Shown here in pieces: positions 52,702 to 62,002 of a stretch of 64,000 nt of DNA (position 1 is its first letter; each line of letters opens with the position of its first letter). The stretch covers positions 62,001 through 126,000 of the forward strand of contig JBEDUN010000007.1 in assembly GCA_040414675.1 (NCBI GenBank), given 5' to 3'. Source of the DNA: JARBAU01 sp040414675. Lineage in GTDB: Archaea; Thermoproteota; Nitrososphaeria; Nitrososphaerales; Nitrososphaeraceae. The position numbers and the translations under genes were made by a program. The notes below the pieces were generated by a model. It worked only from the letters and a program-made list of their open reading frames with translations, searched no databases and was not told the origin of the DNA.

Positions 52702-52836
52702 TTGACGACTTTGACAATTTCATTATTCTCTGCTACGATTGCAGTTATGTATTGTACACAATTCAGCACGCAGCAGTTGGATGAAGATGAGGTCATCATA
52801 CATGATCTACAAGAATTTGTACGGATACCGCGCTAA
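52702..52836 (+). CDS. Possible small protein (44 aa)
   Basis: TTG 52702 to TAA 52834-52836. It starts just behind a TATA-like TATATACTAGTATAAA (52681-52696). A short hydrophobic N-terminus (LTISLFSATIAVMYC) precedes an acidic segment (QQLDEDEVIIHDLQEF). The TATA box is too near the start for a normal leaderless transcript, so this is a weak candidate. Confidence 0.22.
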   Translation: MTTLTISLFSATIAVMYCTQFSTQQLDEDEVIIHDLQEFVRIPR

Positions 52837-52907
52837 AACTGAGATGTAAGTTCGGGAATTCTTGTCCGGAACTAAAACAAAGATACTATCCAACAAACTT
52901 CTCTATA

Positions 52908-53846
52908 TTAGAGTATGTCCACATTTTCTGCTAGATCATAGCCATCTCTTATTGAACGTAATTGCTTACCAGAAATCAAGATATAACCTATATCAAATTT
53001 TGGGTACGCTTCTTTACATGAAAATAAAGTTAGAACTCTGCCTTCGTGGTCTAGTTTGAATCCGTGACATGGTTCATGTCCCCTAACAATCACTTTGGTA
53101 TTGGATATGCTTAACCATTTTTCAGAGATACTTGAACTGAAGTGTTTGCCCAGGCCTCTCCTCGAAAACTCCCATTCTTTCTTATCTGGTATAAATGTTC
53201 GGGGATCGTTCCATAATATTTCTTCGAATGATTCACTAAATGGACCATCTTTAGAAATAAGAACATCCAATTTACCTTCAATCTTGTTCACTCTAGTTGG
53301 CACCCCACCGTGAACAAGGAGCAATGTTCCTTGAATAATTACTATTAGATATAGCATATGGAAGAGTTCGATTACCTTAGTCTGATAAATTTCCATCCCA
53401 AATCGTTTACCAAACCTCTCAATCATTCTCTTGGGTAAATCGTGGGAAGAAATCGGAAACTCATTAGGAGCTTCATGATTTCCGCGCATAAGTATGACGG
53501 ATTGAGGATGTCGGATCTTTAGACAACTTATTGTATATAATAACTCGATTGACGCCGATCCCCTATCCACATAATCTCCCAAAAAGATAATTTTATTATT
53601 CTGATTTATGACAAATTCTTCGATTTTAATTTTTTCAAATATCTTTAGTAAAGCTCTTAAATCACCATGTAGGTCACCAATTATAACAAGCTTTTCCGGA
53701 ATTTCTAGTTCTACAATTTTATTAGCTATTTTTCCTCCAGTTGCTCGTCCAGTATCTTGCTCTTCCCGTAAAATCTGGATCACAGCATCTAAGGCATGCA
53801 CAAAGCCGGATACTGTCGGTTTTGAGATTTCTGGATCATCTATCAA
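52908..53846 (-). CDS. PPP-family serine/threonine protein phosphatase
   Basis: 312 residues from TTG 53846. All phosphoesterase metal motifs are present in order: GDLHGD (57-62), GDYVDRG (90-96), RGNHE (near 120), HGGVPT and, near the end, VRGHEPC. This is the eukaryotic PP1/PP2A-like type, which dephosphorylates Ser/Thr. It implies protein phosphorylation signalling in the host. It is a single gene on the minus strand, 62 bases from the membrane protease gene. Confidence 0.94.
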   Translation of the reverse strand: MIDDPEISKPTVSGFVHALDAVIQILREEQDTGRATGGKIANKIVELEIPEKLVIIGDLHGDLRALLKIFEKIKIEEFVINQNNKIIFLGDYVDRGSASIELLYTISCLKIRHPQSVILMRGNHEAPNEFPISSHDLPKRMIERFGKRFGMEIYQTKVIELFHMLYLIVIIQGTLLLVHGGVPTRVNKIEGKLDVLISKDGPFSESFEEILWNDPRTFIPDKKEWEFSRRGLGKHFSSSISEKWLSISNTKVIVRGHEPCHGFKLDHEGRVLTLFSCKEAYPKFDIGYILISGKQLRSIRDGYDLAENVDIL

Positions 53847-53908
53847 ATTTATTTAGTTACTTCGATCATGTTATGCAGTATGTAATTTATAAAAATAATT
53901 CTAAATAT

Positions 53909-54673
53909 TCACAAATAAGATGCGATGAATAGAACCATTGTCGAGGCCATAGTACAAACCCACACGATCTTATTCCAGTCAAAAATTTTCTGTCCATCCA
54001 AAACTCCGAAGGGTAACAAATTAAACATCGCTATCCATGCATTAAATGAAGCTCCAATGTACATATAGGAACTATAAGGAAATAAATAGCTTAATATCAA
54101 GAATCCAAAACCCATAACCAAATTAGTAATAGGACCGATCAAAGCAACCCTTCCGAATCTATTTTTGTCAGAAAGACCCACCATGACTGCTCCAGGCGCT
54201 ATGAATTTAAATGGCATAATTGGTAATGCAGAAATCGCCGTAATTATTAGACCATATAACTGCGCACGAAACTCTGCCCAGCTACCATAATATTGGGCTA
54301 AAAATTTGTGGGCTAACTCATGAATAAGAAAAGCGCTCACAAAAATTGCAAGAAACTGCCAAGAAATGTATCTGTAGTGATTGAAGGATAATCCAACAGC
54401 CATTACAAGAAGCGTAGCAATAGATAGATGTAATAATTCAGTTTTGGAGCTTTTTATCTTCGCTGCCCTTGCCAGTGATCTTAGAAATGATGTATTTCTG
54501 GAGTTTCCAACAAAATCATCTTGCATCATAATTTTTCTTTTTTCTATGTATTGATTAACAAAAGGACATGAGTGGTTTACAGGAATCCTATGCAGATGAC
54601 AAAACCATTCGTCACAATAGGTACACTTGAAAGGGATGCTTTCATCGTAACCACATGTATAACAGCTCTTCAA
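53909..54673 (-). CDS. Site-2-protease-type M50 metalloprotease with N-terminal AN1-like zinc finger
   Basis: 254 residues from TTG 54673. Residues 1-36 form an AN1-type zinc finger (CYTCG, FKCTYCDEWFCHLHRIPVNHSC). From about 80 there are five membrane helices, with HELAH at 118-122 (metal ligands and catalytic Glu). FGVLDGQKIFDW near 228 replaces the usual N/DPDG strand that gives the third ligand. S2P enzymes cut membrane-embedded regulators. The cytosolic zinc finger suggests a link to ubiquitin-like or stress signalling; this is inference. Confidence 0.9.
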   Translation of the reverse strand: MKSCYTCGYDESIPFKCTYCDEWFCHLHRIPVNHSCPFVNQYIEKRKIMMQDDFVGNSRNTSFLRSLARAAKIKSSKTELLHLSIATLLVMAVGLSFNHYRYISWQFLAIFVSAFLIHELAHKFLAQYYGSWAEFRAQLYGLIITAISALPIMPFKFIAPGAVMVGLSDKNRFGRVALIGPITNLVMGFGFLILSYLFPYSSYMYIGASFNAWIAMFNLLPFGVLDGQKIFDWNKIVWVCTMASTMVLFIASYL

Positions 54674-55189
54674 TGTTATTAGTTGCCGTATATACTTTTG
54701 CGATAAGGTAATATCAACCTTTTATCTTTCCAATGCGGTGAAATCGGAAATAAATCGAATTAGAATCACTTGTTCGAATTGAAACTATCATAAGTGAATC
54801 AATATGAATCACATAAGCCTGGATTTCATGAAATCATCGCCTAACTTTAGATCCACGAGACAAGATCATCTAGCATGCCTTATGTTCATCAGCCAACAAA
54901 TAAACTTGGCTATTATGATTCCAATTTTCATTCGTAACTATCGATATTTTTTACTTATAAAATCATTGATATTAGTCAAATCTAAATCTCTTCAACTTTG
55001 GTAACTTTTGAATATTCGAGGAAATGCCAAGCCAGTCCTACCCCCGGGTGGTCGCAAAATGCTAAGTAGATAGTGACTTTACAATTTAGGCGATCATTTC
55101 AATGATGCTAGTTTACAATAAATGGTTTCAATATAAATTTAGCTTAGCATTATCAATGAGATTAGTTTTTGTATTAATCTGGCTACCAC
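54674..55189. other. Intergenic gap
   Basis: About 515 AT-rich bases between the protease start and the end of the antiporter gene. The 66-codon plus-strand frame at 54804 has no family signature; nothing is called. Confidence 0.4.
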
Positions 55190-56350
55190 TTAACCCACAA
55201 AATAGAATCCTATAGCTATTATTATAAATACGCAAGTCAGCATGACTCCTTCAAACCAATTGCTCTTGCCATCGTGCGCGATCCAATTCAAGATTATTAC
55301 AGCTAATAATAATGAAATCAATTCGAAAGTTGTAAAAACCAGTGTAAAAGGATGATGACTGATCATTCCGATTATTACTAATATTGGAGCAACAAACAAC
55401 GCAACTTGGGTTCCAGATCCGGAGGCAATACCAATGGATAAATCAAGTTTGTTTTTTGTAGCTAGAATCAGAGCACTACCATGTTCCGCAGCGTTCCCGA
55501 TTATACCTACAATAATTGCCCCGATAAATACTTCACCAAATCCAAATTCTTTGGCTGCTATTGATACTGTTCCAACGAGTATTTCACTTGTTATTACGAC
55601 TCCTAAAATGCTGAAGAAAAGTATTATGAAACACTTTTTTTTGCTCCACATAGTAGATTGTTGGTTCTTAGTAGAACTTCCTTTTGGATTTCTCCCTTGG
55701 ATTTCTAACTCAACAACTTCGTGATTCTGAGTGAATAAATGCTTGTGGGTAACAAATGTAAATATTATGCCTGCAATGTAAACCGCCAATAGAATAAAAG
55801 CCACAGACTCGCTTAAGACTTGTATTTTTTGTCCGTTAGAACCGACATCTGTAGTAGAATTTAAAGAGGTTGCAGATAATATTGTTGGAATGATGAGTCC
55901 TATTATCGCTATAAACAGCATCGAAGTTTGCATGCCCGTATTTTCCTTGTTGAATGTTTGTTCCTTGTACTTGAAACCTCCGGCAATCAGGCTTAATCCA
56001 AGGATTAATAGGATGTTCCCCAAAATTGATCCTGTTATTGATGCCTTAACTAACGTGAAAAGACCGGCGTTCATAGCAGATGTTGCGATAATTAGCTCCG
56101 GCGCGTTGCCAAAAGTTACGTTAAGTAGTGCGCCAGCAGTAGCACCAAAATGTAAGCCTAGATGTTCAGTGGAATCTCCGATCATCTTCGCCAACGGGAC
56201 CAGGGCAATGCAAGCAAATACAAAAGTTACATAATGGTCACTATGTGTTAGTTCAGATATTAATGCAGCTGGTATGAATAAGAGTAGAATGTACATCACC
56301 CAATGCTTCCTTGGTTTTAAGTGTCCAGCCAAGAACAATCCTGATACCAC
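55190..56350 (-). CDS. cax: Calcium/proton antiporter (CAX family)
   Basis: 386 residues from GTG 56350 with about eleven hydrophobic helices. The two conserved alpha-repeats are GATAGALLNVTFGNAPELIIA (near 70-90) and GEVFIGAIIVGIIGNAAEHGSALILA (near 270-300); each holds the acidic residue of the ion-binding site. A polar cytoplasmic loop near 215-235 separates the halves. It extrudes Ca2+ using the proton gradient. Family assignment is firm; ion specificity (Ca2+ over other divalents) is inferred. Confidence 0.94.
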   Translation of the reverse strand: MVSGLFLAGHLKPRKHWVMYILLLFIPAALISELTHSDHYVTFVFACIALVPLAKMIGDSTEHLGLHFGATAGALLNVTFGNAPELIIATSAMNAGLFTLVKASITGSILGNILLILGLSLIAGGFKYKEQTFNKENTGMQTSMLFIAIIGLIIPTILSATSLNSTTDVGSNGQKIQVLSESVAFILLAVYIAGIIFTFVTHKHLFTQNHEVVELEIQGRNPKGSSTKNQQSTMWSKKKCFIILFFSILGVVITSEILVGTVSIAAKEFGFGEVFIGAIIVGIIGNAAEHGSALILATKNKLDLSIGIASGSGTQVALFVAPILVIIGMISHHPFTLVFTTFELISLLLAVIILNWIAHDGKSNWFEGVMLTCVFIIIAIGFYFVG

Positions 56351-56643
56351 GGTCGCTTGCCTTGTATTATGACTGTGATTTATTAGTCTTTACGGCTCAT
56401 TGAAAACCATGTTTGCAGTTATACGTATTTGATCTTACTAATTAATTGGTGGCCTTAAGAAATCATCTTGAATTAACTAATTTTCTGTAATGGACAGAAG
56501 GTGACTTCTACAGGGATGTATGAAATAGATCAGACCTCACTGACCAAAAATGGCACAACAACTGTACTAAACGTAGCGATTGTTAATCAAAACACTACTG
56601 GCAGCTACCGGCAGTTACGTTACGAGCTTCCGGGAAAGCCGAA

Positions 56644-56823
56644 CTACGAAGATTTAATCAGTCCTTTTAGTCTCTCCTTAAACTCTGGAGTAACATCCTC
56701 GGGCTTCATTCCGTGTTCCTTCATCGCGTGTTCGCCTCCGTTTTTGAAGATCTCTTCTTCAGTCTCACCGTTTACAACATAATCACAATCAAACCCAGCT
56801 TCGCGACATGATAATGTCTTCAT
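56644..56823 (-). CDS. DUF1059 small protein
   Basis: 59 residues from ATG 56823 (the preceding codon is also ATG). TLSCREAGFDCDYVVNGETEEEIFKNGGEHAMKEHGM is the DUF1059 signature, with two conserved cysteines and GETEEE. The family is widespread in archaea and bacteria with unknown function. The plus-strand frame at 56501-56782 is the complementary shadow. No operon partner is visible. Confidence 0.9.
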   Translation of the reverse strand: MKTLSCREAGFDCDYVVNGETEEEIFKNGGEHAMKEHGMKPEDVTPEFKERLKGLIKSS

Positions 56824-57319
56824 CAATTAATAAATCTCTTTATACTATATAATTACGTTTCTTGAATGAACTTAACAAGACATAAATACAAAACCAAAGG
56901 GTATGAATATATTGACTAATCTTTGTCTTATATCTGCTACCGTTTATTTTGATTGCAGATTCACAATTAATCCTTAATCATAAAAGTCGGGAACTGGTTA
57001 ATATCGTGATGGACGGAATTGCTTGACATGTAGTGTCACTTCATACAAGGACTTGCAAAAAGTGCTTTTTACTCCGAATTACTAAATAGGGATTAAGCTA
57101 TATGAAAAAGATTCCATCTAATAGTGAAAATATTGATTCGGGTTAACTTATTACAAGAGAACAGATAGATCGGACTATTTTCTAATTTAGTTTAATGAAC
57201 AAATTTGAGTTAGGTCTAGTCATTCATAGAAGGACCTTATTTGCAAAAAATGAGTCTGCTGGAATGCCAATTGAAAAAGCGATACGAAGATAAACCCATG
57301 AATATTAGCTTTATTTCGA
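56824..57319. other. Intergenic gap
   Basis: About 500 AT-rich bases between two minus-strand genes. No gene or repeat seen. Confidence 0.4.
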
Positions 57320-57736
57320 TTATGCAGAATCAAGAATCTCATTAATCCTCTCAAGGATTTCGTCATTTTCAATTGGCTTTTGTACATAGTACCGCTGTCC
57401 AGTTTTAGGAAAGACTTCCTTCTTGAATGCATCATAGTCATGCAGTTCACTTAGGGCGGTCAAAAAGCATACTTTGATATTTTCATCAATCTTCTTTAAT
57501 TGTCTGTAGAGCTCGAATCCATTCATTTGTGGCATTTTGATATCTAAAATCAAAAGATTGTAAGCATTTATCTCAAAATTTTTTATTGCCTGGCGTGGCT
57601 CTGTGTATGTATCTACTTTAAAGTTGTTTCTTTCAAGCACAGTTCTTAATGTAATTACAATATCTGGTTCATCATCTACAACTAGAATCGATCCTCTCTT
57701 ATTGACATTTGACAAATCCCCTTCACGTGTCGTCAT
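57320..57736 (-). CDS. CheY-like response regulator receiver protein
   Basis: 138 residues. VVDDEPDIVITLRTVL (near 19-33) has the acidic pair. LLILDIKMPQMNGFELY near 62 has the phosphorylated Asp, CFLTALSEL near 90 the Thr, and YVQKPIENDEI near 118 the switch Lys. There is no output domain, so it acts by protein contact, probably downstream of a histidine kinase encoded elsewhere. ATG 57736 is well placed. No kinase lies within the window. Confidence 0.93.
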   Translation of the reverse strand: MTTREGDLSNVNKRGSILVVDDEPDIVITLRTVLERNNFKVDTYTEPRQAIKNFEINAYNLLILDIKMPQMNGFELYRQLKKIDENIKVCFLTALSELHDYDAFKKEVFPKTGQRYYVQKPIENDEILERINEILDSA

Positions 57737-57934
57737 TTTCTACGGTAATTATATCATCAAATAATATAGGCTTATTGCCTCTTGCAATGACTGCATCCTT
57801 ATTTGAACTGCGATTCTTAGTAGATTTGAAATCTATGGGTTTATGGTAACACCTTGCACAAGTGTAATAAGTAATTTTTCGAAATCCACCGCGTAGGTTC
57901 AGATGATCTTTTGAAGTAATTGGACTGAGAACAT

Positions 57935-60247
57935 CTAATTTTGACCAATAACTCTGTTTGTAGTACCGTTTATTACGGTAATTGCGTTTGCATCCTGGCT
58001 TGTGACATACACAAGGTTGTCGTTCGGGTTTACAGCTATGTGACTCGCGAAATCAAAATCATCGGCCAGATTAGGGTCACCAATAAAAACAGTTTCAATG
58101 GGGCGATTTGCGGTTGCATCAACAACCGTCACGGTGTTGGAACCTACATTACTCACGTATAACACATTTGTTCGTTGATTAAACGCTTCACCATGTGGTT
58201 GACTACCTGAGCTAATTGATGCAATTATTGTTCCCAGATCCTTGGACCCGTTTATTATTGAAACAGTCCCATCGTCCTGATTTGCAACGTAGATCAAATT
58301 CAAAACCTCATTGACAACTATGTCTGCGGGAGAATTCCCAACATTAATTGTCTTTATTACCTTGTACGTGTTGCCATCAATAACTGATACAGTGTTATCA
58401 TCAGCATTGGTAAAATATACTAAGTTGGTTCGCGTGTTGATCGCTGCTTCTTCAGGTGATTTCCCAACATTAATTGTCTTTATTACCTTGTACGTGTTGC
58501 CATCAATAACTGATACAGTGTTATCATCCTCGTTACTCACGTACGCCATATTCGTTTTTGGATTGACCACTACACTGTGCGGAGAATTGCCAGTAGGGAC
58601 TTGTGCAATAACTCTATTTGTTCTACCATCTATAATTGATACTATACTTGAGTTAATATCAGTAGTTCCCCAATTGGTAACATATATCTTATTTGTGATA
58701 GGATTAACAGCTACAACATGAGGATAAGTACCTACAGGGATATTTCTATATACTACACTTCGAGTAGTACCGTTTAGAACCGAAATACTGTCAGATTCTT
58801 GATTGGTCACATAAATCAAATCGGTAGTACAATCCACTGCAATTCCATGAGGCGCAACGCCAACTAAAATTCCAGGCAGTGTAGTTCCAGGCTGTCTTAT
58901 TTGACTAGGAATAATCTTTCCAGTTACTAAAATCTTATGTTGATTGGCTGGTGTTACAGATTCAAGGTTTTTTAGAGTGCTATACTCGATTTTCAGAACA
59001 CTAACTACATCAGCATCCTCATTAGTGACATAGACTTTATTTGTTTCAGGATTGACTGCAATGTATGTTGCTAGGTTATAAACTTGAGGTAAGCTAGTAA
59101 AATTTTCAGAGACTAAATCAACTTTGGCTAAAACCTGAAAATATTCAGCTGACCCTTCCAAAATTGAGACACTGTATGAGCCAGAATTTGCTACAAATAT
59201 GGTCCCTTTAATTGGATCGACAGCTATTCCCTCTGGTGACTTGCCTACATACAGAGTTTTTATTACTTTATTAGTTCCACCATTTATCACGGATACTGAC
59301 ATTGAATCCGTCACCGTTGTTATGACCCCGTCGATCGGGAAACCTCGATTAGTGACAAATATCTCATCAGTTTTAGGATTAATACCTACACTGTACGGAG
59401 AATGACCTACAGGAATATTCGTAACTACTGTGTTCGATCTTCCATCTATAACAGATGTAGTATTGGAGTCCTTATTTGCGACGTAGATTTTATTAGTAAA
59501 TGGGTTAATTCCTAGTGCCGATGGAGAATCACCAACCGTAAGCATCTTTAGTATATTGTATGTTTCTCCATCTATTATGGTTACGGAGTGCGTGAGTGAG
59601 CTAATTACGTAGATCAGGTTTGTAATTGGATTAATGCCTATGCTGGTCGGTGAAAGCCCTGCTGTGAAATTGGTTTTAACTTGATTCGTTTGTCCATCGA
59701 TAACTGAAACGCTATTCAGACGTTCATTGGTTACAAATATGAGATTTCTTGCAAGATCGATTGCGAGACCAGCTGGTGATCTGCCGACCTTGATAGTGGT
59801 TTTAACTTGATCCATATTCTTGCCATCAAGCACAGATATTGTATTTGATATATAATTAGCAACATAAATTGTATTTGTGATGGGATTTACGATAACGCTT
59901 CTAGGTTCGCTGCCAACCTTTATGCCTGCTAGTGTTGAACCTTCTGTTGTAGTATTCGCTGAATGTTCTTGTCGATTATTTTCAGTTTGAATGTTCGCAA
60001 ACGAATAATGGTTTGCTGACGAGTTTCCGTTAGGCACATGATTACCTAAAGCCATAATCTCTGTCTCGAAAGAACAAAAATAGGATACAAGACTTGTCAG
60101 CAAGATAATTGACATAACTATCGACGAATGAGGAAAGCATATCTCATGGAACTTCTCGCACATCTGGTAAAAATCTTGATAGTACATATCGCTTATAATC
60201 CGTATCGATCTATTGACTCGCTGAGAGTTCCATTTGCTGCTAGACAA
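57935..60247 (-). CDS. Exported YVTN-repeat beta-propeller protein
   Basis: 770 residues from TTG 60247. A hydrophobic stretch (IVMSIILLTSLVSYFCSF, about 43-60) is the export signal; a start closer to it is possible. About 15 repeats of 42-43 residues follow, each containing the pattern INPxTNxIYVxNxxxNTxSVIDGxTxKV with valine-glycine-x-S-P (e.g. VNPITNTIYVANYISNTISV). These build one or two beta-propellers, surface or periplasm-like binding domains in ammonia-oxidising archaea. The ligand is unknown. Nearly identical repeat units (58337-58402 and 58463-58528) point to recent repeat duplication. Confidence 0.93.
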   Translation of the reverse strand: MSSSKWNSQRVNRSIRIISDMYYQDFYQMCEKFHEICFPHSSIVMSIILLTSLVSYFCSFETEIMALGNHVPNGNSSANHYSFANIQTENNRQEHSANTTTEGSTLAGIKVGSEPRSVIVNPITNTIYVANYISNTISVLDGKNMDQVKTTIKVGRSPAGLAIDLARNLIFVTNERLNSVSVIDGQTNQVKTNFTAGLSPTSIGINPITNLIYVISSLTHSVTIIDGETYNILKMLTVGDSPSALGINPFTNKIYVANKDSNTTSVIDGRSNTVVTNIPVGHSPYSVGINPKTDEIFVTNRGFPIDGVITTVTDSMSVSVINGGTNKVIKTLYVGKSPEGIAVDPIKGTIFVANSGSYSVSILEGSAEYFQVLAKVDLVSENFTSLPQVYNLATYIAVNPETNKVYVTNEDADVVSVLKIEYSTLKNLESVTPANQHKILVTGKIIPSQIRQPGTTLPGILVGVAPHGIAVDCTTDLIYVTNQESDSISVLNGTTRSVVYRNIPVGTYPHVVAVNPITNKIYVTNWGTTDINSSIVSIIDGRTNRVIAQVPTGNSPHSVVVNPKTNMAYVSNEDDNTVSVIDGNTYKVIKTINVGKSPEEAAINTRTNLVYFTNADDNTVSVIDGNTYKVIKTINVGNSPADIVVNEVLNLIYVANQDDGTVSIINGSKDLGTIIASISSGSQPHGEAFNQRTNVLYVSNVGSNTVTVVDATANRPIETVFIGDPNLADDFDFASHIAVNPNDNLVYVTSQDANAITVINGTTNRVIGQN
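58337..58528. repeat. Near-identical tandem repeat units in the YVTN gene
   Basis: Two identical 66-base segments (58337-58402 and 58463-58528) are spaced 126 bases apart, exactly one 42-codon propeller blade. Confidence 0.85.
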
Positions 60248-60317
60248 GATAACGATGCCTTGATCTCAGGTGTACTTCATACCAGATTCACATTTTATAG
60301 AGTAAAACTAAATCCGG

Positions 60318-60683
60318 TCACACAATGACTGTGCCGCCATCAATTAATATAGTGTTGCCTGTTGCATAGGAAAAATTGTCGCTAGCAATACATGCAGCTA
60401 TTTGGACCACTTCTTCAGGTCTGCCCCATCTTTTCATCGGGGATTCATTGGAAGCCTTATGTCTTTCGTATTCATTCATAGTGCCAAATGTTGCAAGGGT
60501 TGTGACGTTATCAAGAGCAAGTGTATAACATCTTATGTTGTTTTCTGCATACTCTTTTGCGATACACTTTGTTAAGCCAAGGATCGCTGATTTTGTAATC
60601 GTGTATGGAGATCCTTCGACATTTCCTTCCATCGCAGGGGTTGATGAGATATTTATTATGATGCTGACTCTATTACCCTTATT
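60318..60683 (-). pseudogene. Truncated short-chain dehydrogenase/reductase
   Basis: The frame 60683-60318 (122 codons) shows an SDR C-terminal half: INISSTP with the catalytic Ser, PYTITKSAILGLTK with the YxxxK pair (Tyr and Lys), RWGRPEEVVQIAACIASDNFSYATG and the final ILIDGGTV. The N-terminal Rossmann GxxxGxG cofactor half is missing, and the frame is closed upstream by a TAA. A typical SDR has about 250 residues, so this is a remnant of a deleted gene. A short ATG start at 60632 could still be translated. Confidence 0.85.
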
Positions 60684-60907
60684 TTATGGACCTGTAAATT
60701 CAATCATACCTACAACTCACTGTTTTGATATCGTACAGAATATAGAATAACATAAGTGAATTGAAGCTATTATTTTACAGCAAAAAATTTCAAGATCCTA
60801 TTTGAGGATAAAATTTCGTTCTATCTACGATAAAATAAATTGAGATATTTCGAGGCATAATAACCGTCCTAATCGAAATAAGTCAATTGCACCAGCTTTT
60901 ACTTATT

Positions 60908-61726
60908 ATGGCTCGAGATTCAATCATGGCAATTTTTGTTATTGTAGTTTTATCTACTCTGCTTATCCTTTCAACTAAATTAACAATGTATCAGGATGTG
61001 ATTGGTAAAAATGGCGACACGGACCTAAAGTTAGCTGAATCTGATTCATGTCATTCTCAAGTTCCTCAAATCATCTCACTTTGCCGATTCGAAAGTTCGG
61101 AAATCCAACACTACAATGCTGAGACAAGAGGGCATTATGCTGATGAGGCTAGTCCCTTGACCAATATTGGCTCAATAATAAAACATCATAATGAGTACCA
61201 AGAGGAGCAGTTAGGACTATCAGATTTTGATCAAAACAATAATCTAACAAACAGTGGAGACTCAAATTATAATGAGAGTGTCTCGCCGGCTCTTGTTGGT
61301 CATGGCGGCGGCAGCGGTACAGGAGGTGGAGGCAGTCATGGCGGCAGCAGCGGTACAGGAGGCGAAAGTGGTAATAATGGGAACAATGGACAAAATGATA
61401 ATCACAGTAGCGAAAGGAAAAATAGCCCTTGCGTTCCAGTAACACTAAGTGGGCTACCTAGTCAAACTAGACCTATTGCAATTTGTTTAATTCCAGGTAA
61501 GGCCGCAGATGTTGCAACAGAGTTTGGATATGCGAGTTTTACTCTGGATCAACTGAATGGCGGGACATTCAAGTTAACAATTGATCGATTAAATGGTCAG
61601 ACTCAACCGGCAATAGTAACAGTTCAATTAGGAATGTCGACTTCAATTATTGTTCCTGGCCTTGGTACCGGGAATGTTCTCATCGGTAATGCATATTCAG
61701 TCATATTGGATATACCAAGGGTCTGA
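60908..61726 (+). CDS. Exported Gly/Ser-rich hypothetical protein
   Basis: 272 residues from ATG 60908 (TTG 60887 also possible). An N-terminal signal/anchor (SIMAIFVIVVLSTLLILS, about 5-23) is followed by a polar region (NNNLTNSGDSNYNESVSP) and a low-complexity Gly-Ser-His stretch (about 130-165, GHGGGSGTGGGGSHGGSSGTGGESG). Then comes a compact beta-rich C-terminal domain (about 175-270, PCVPVTLSGLPSQTRPIAICLIPGKAADVA...VTVQLGMSTSIIVPGLG). No family recognised. It is likely secreted or surface-attached, as its neighbours are. Confidence 0.75.
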   Translation: MARDSIMAIFVIVVLSTLLILSTKLTMYQDVIGKNGDTDLKLAESDSCHSQVPQIISLCRFESSEIQHYNAETRGHYADEASPLTNIGSIIKHHNEYQEEQLGLSDFDQNNNLTNSGDSNYNESVSPALVGHGGGSGTGGGGSHGGSSGTGGESGNNGNNGQNDNHSSERKNSPCVPVTLSGLPSQTRPIAICLIPGKAADVATEFGYASFTLDQLNGGTFKLTIDRLNGQTQPAIVTVQLGMSTSIIVPGLGTGNVLIGNAYSVILDIPRV

Positions 61727-62002
61727 GTGTAAACAAGATGAATGCTTTTTCATATTATCATTTGAGCTTCAGTTAGATGACATTAACGAAAGACCATCAA
61801 TCGGAAGAAATTAACTTTTGGAATTGTCGAATTGGCCAATATTTGATTCTATAACGAGATTCGTTCGGCAGCTTTTGGCAGCTATTAAAAGTATACTTTG
61901 TATACTTTATTCAGCAGAACTCAGATTCTACAGTTAAATTTATGAGAAACCTAAAAATATACTCAATCGGGCACTTTATTGGGGAAGTGAGGATAAAACA
62001 AT

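Noticed and set aside
61293..61400. GGC/GGA-rich repeats that could be taken for a CRISPR or satellite
   Set aside because: They encode the Gly-Ser-His stretch of an exported protein, in frame; there are no spacers.
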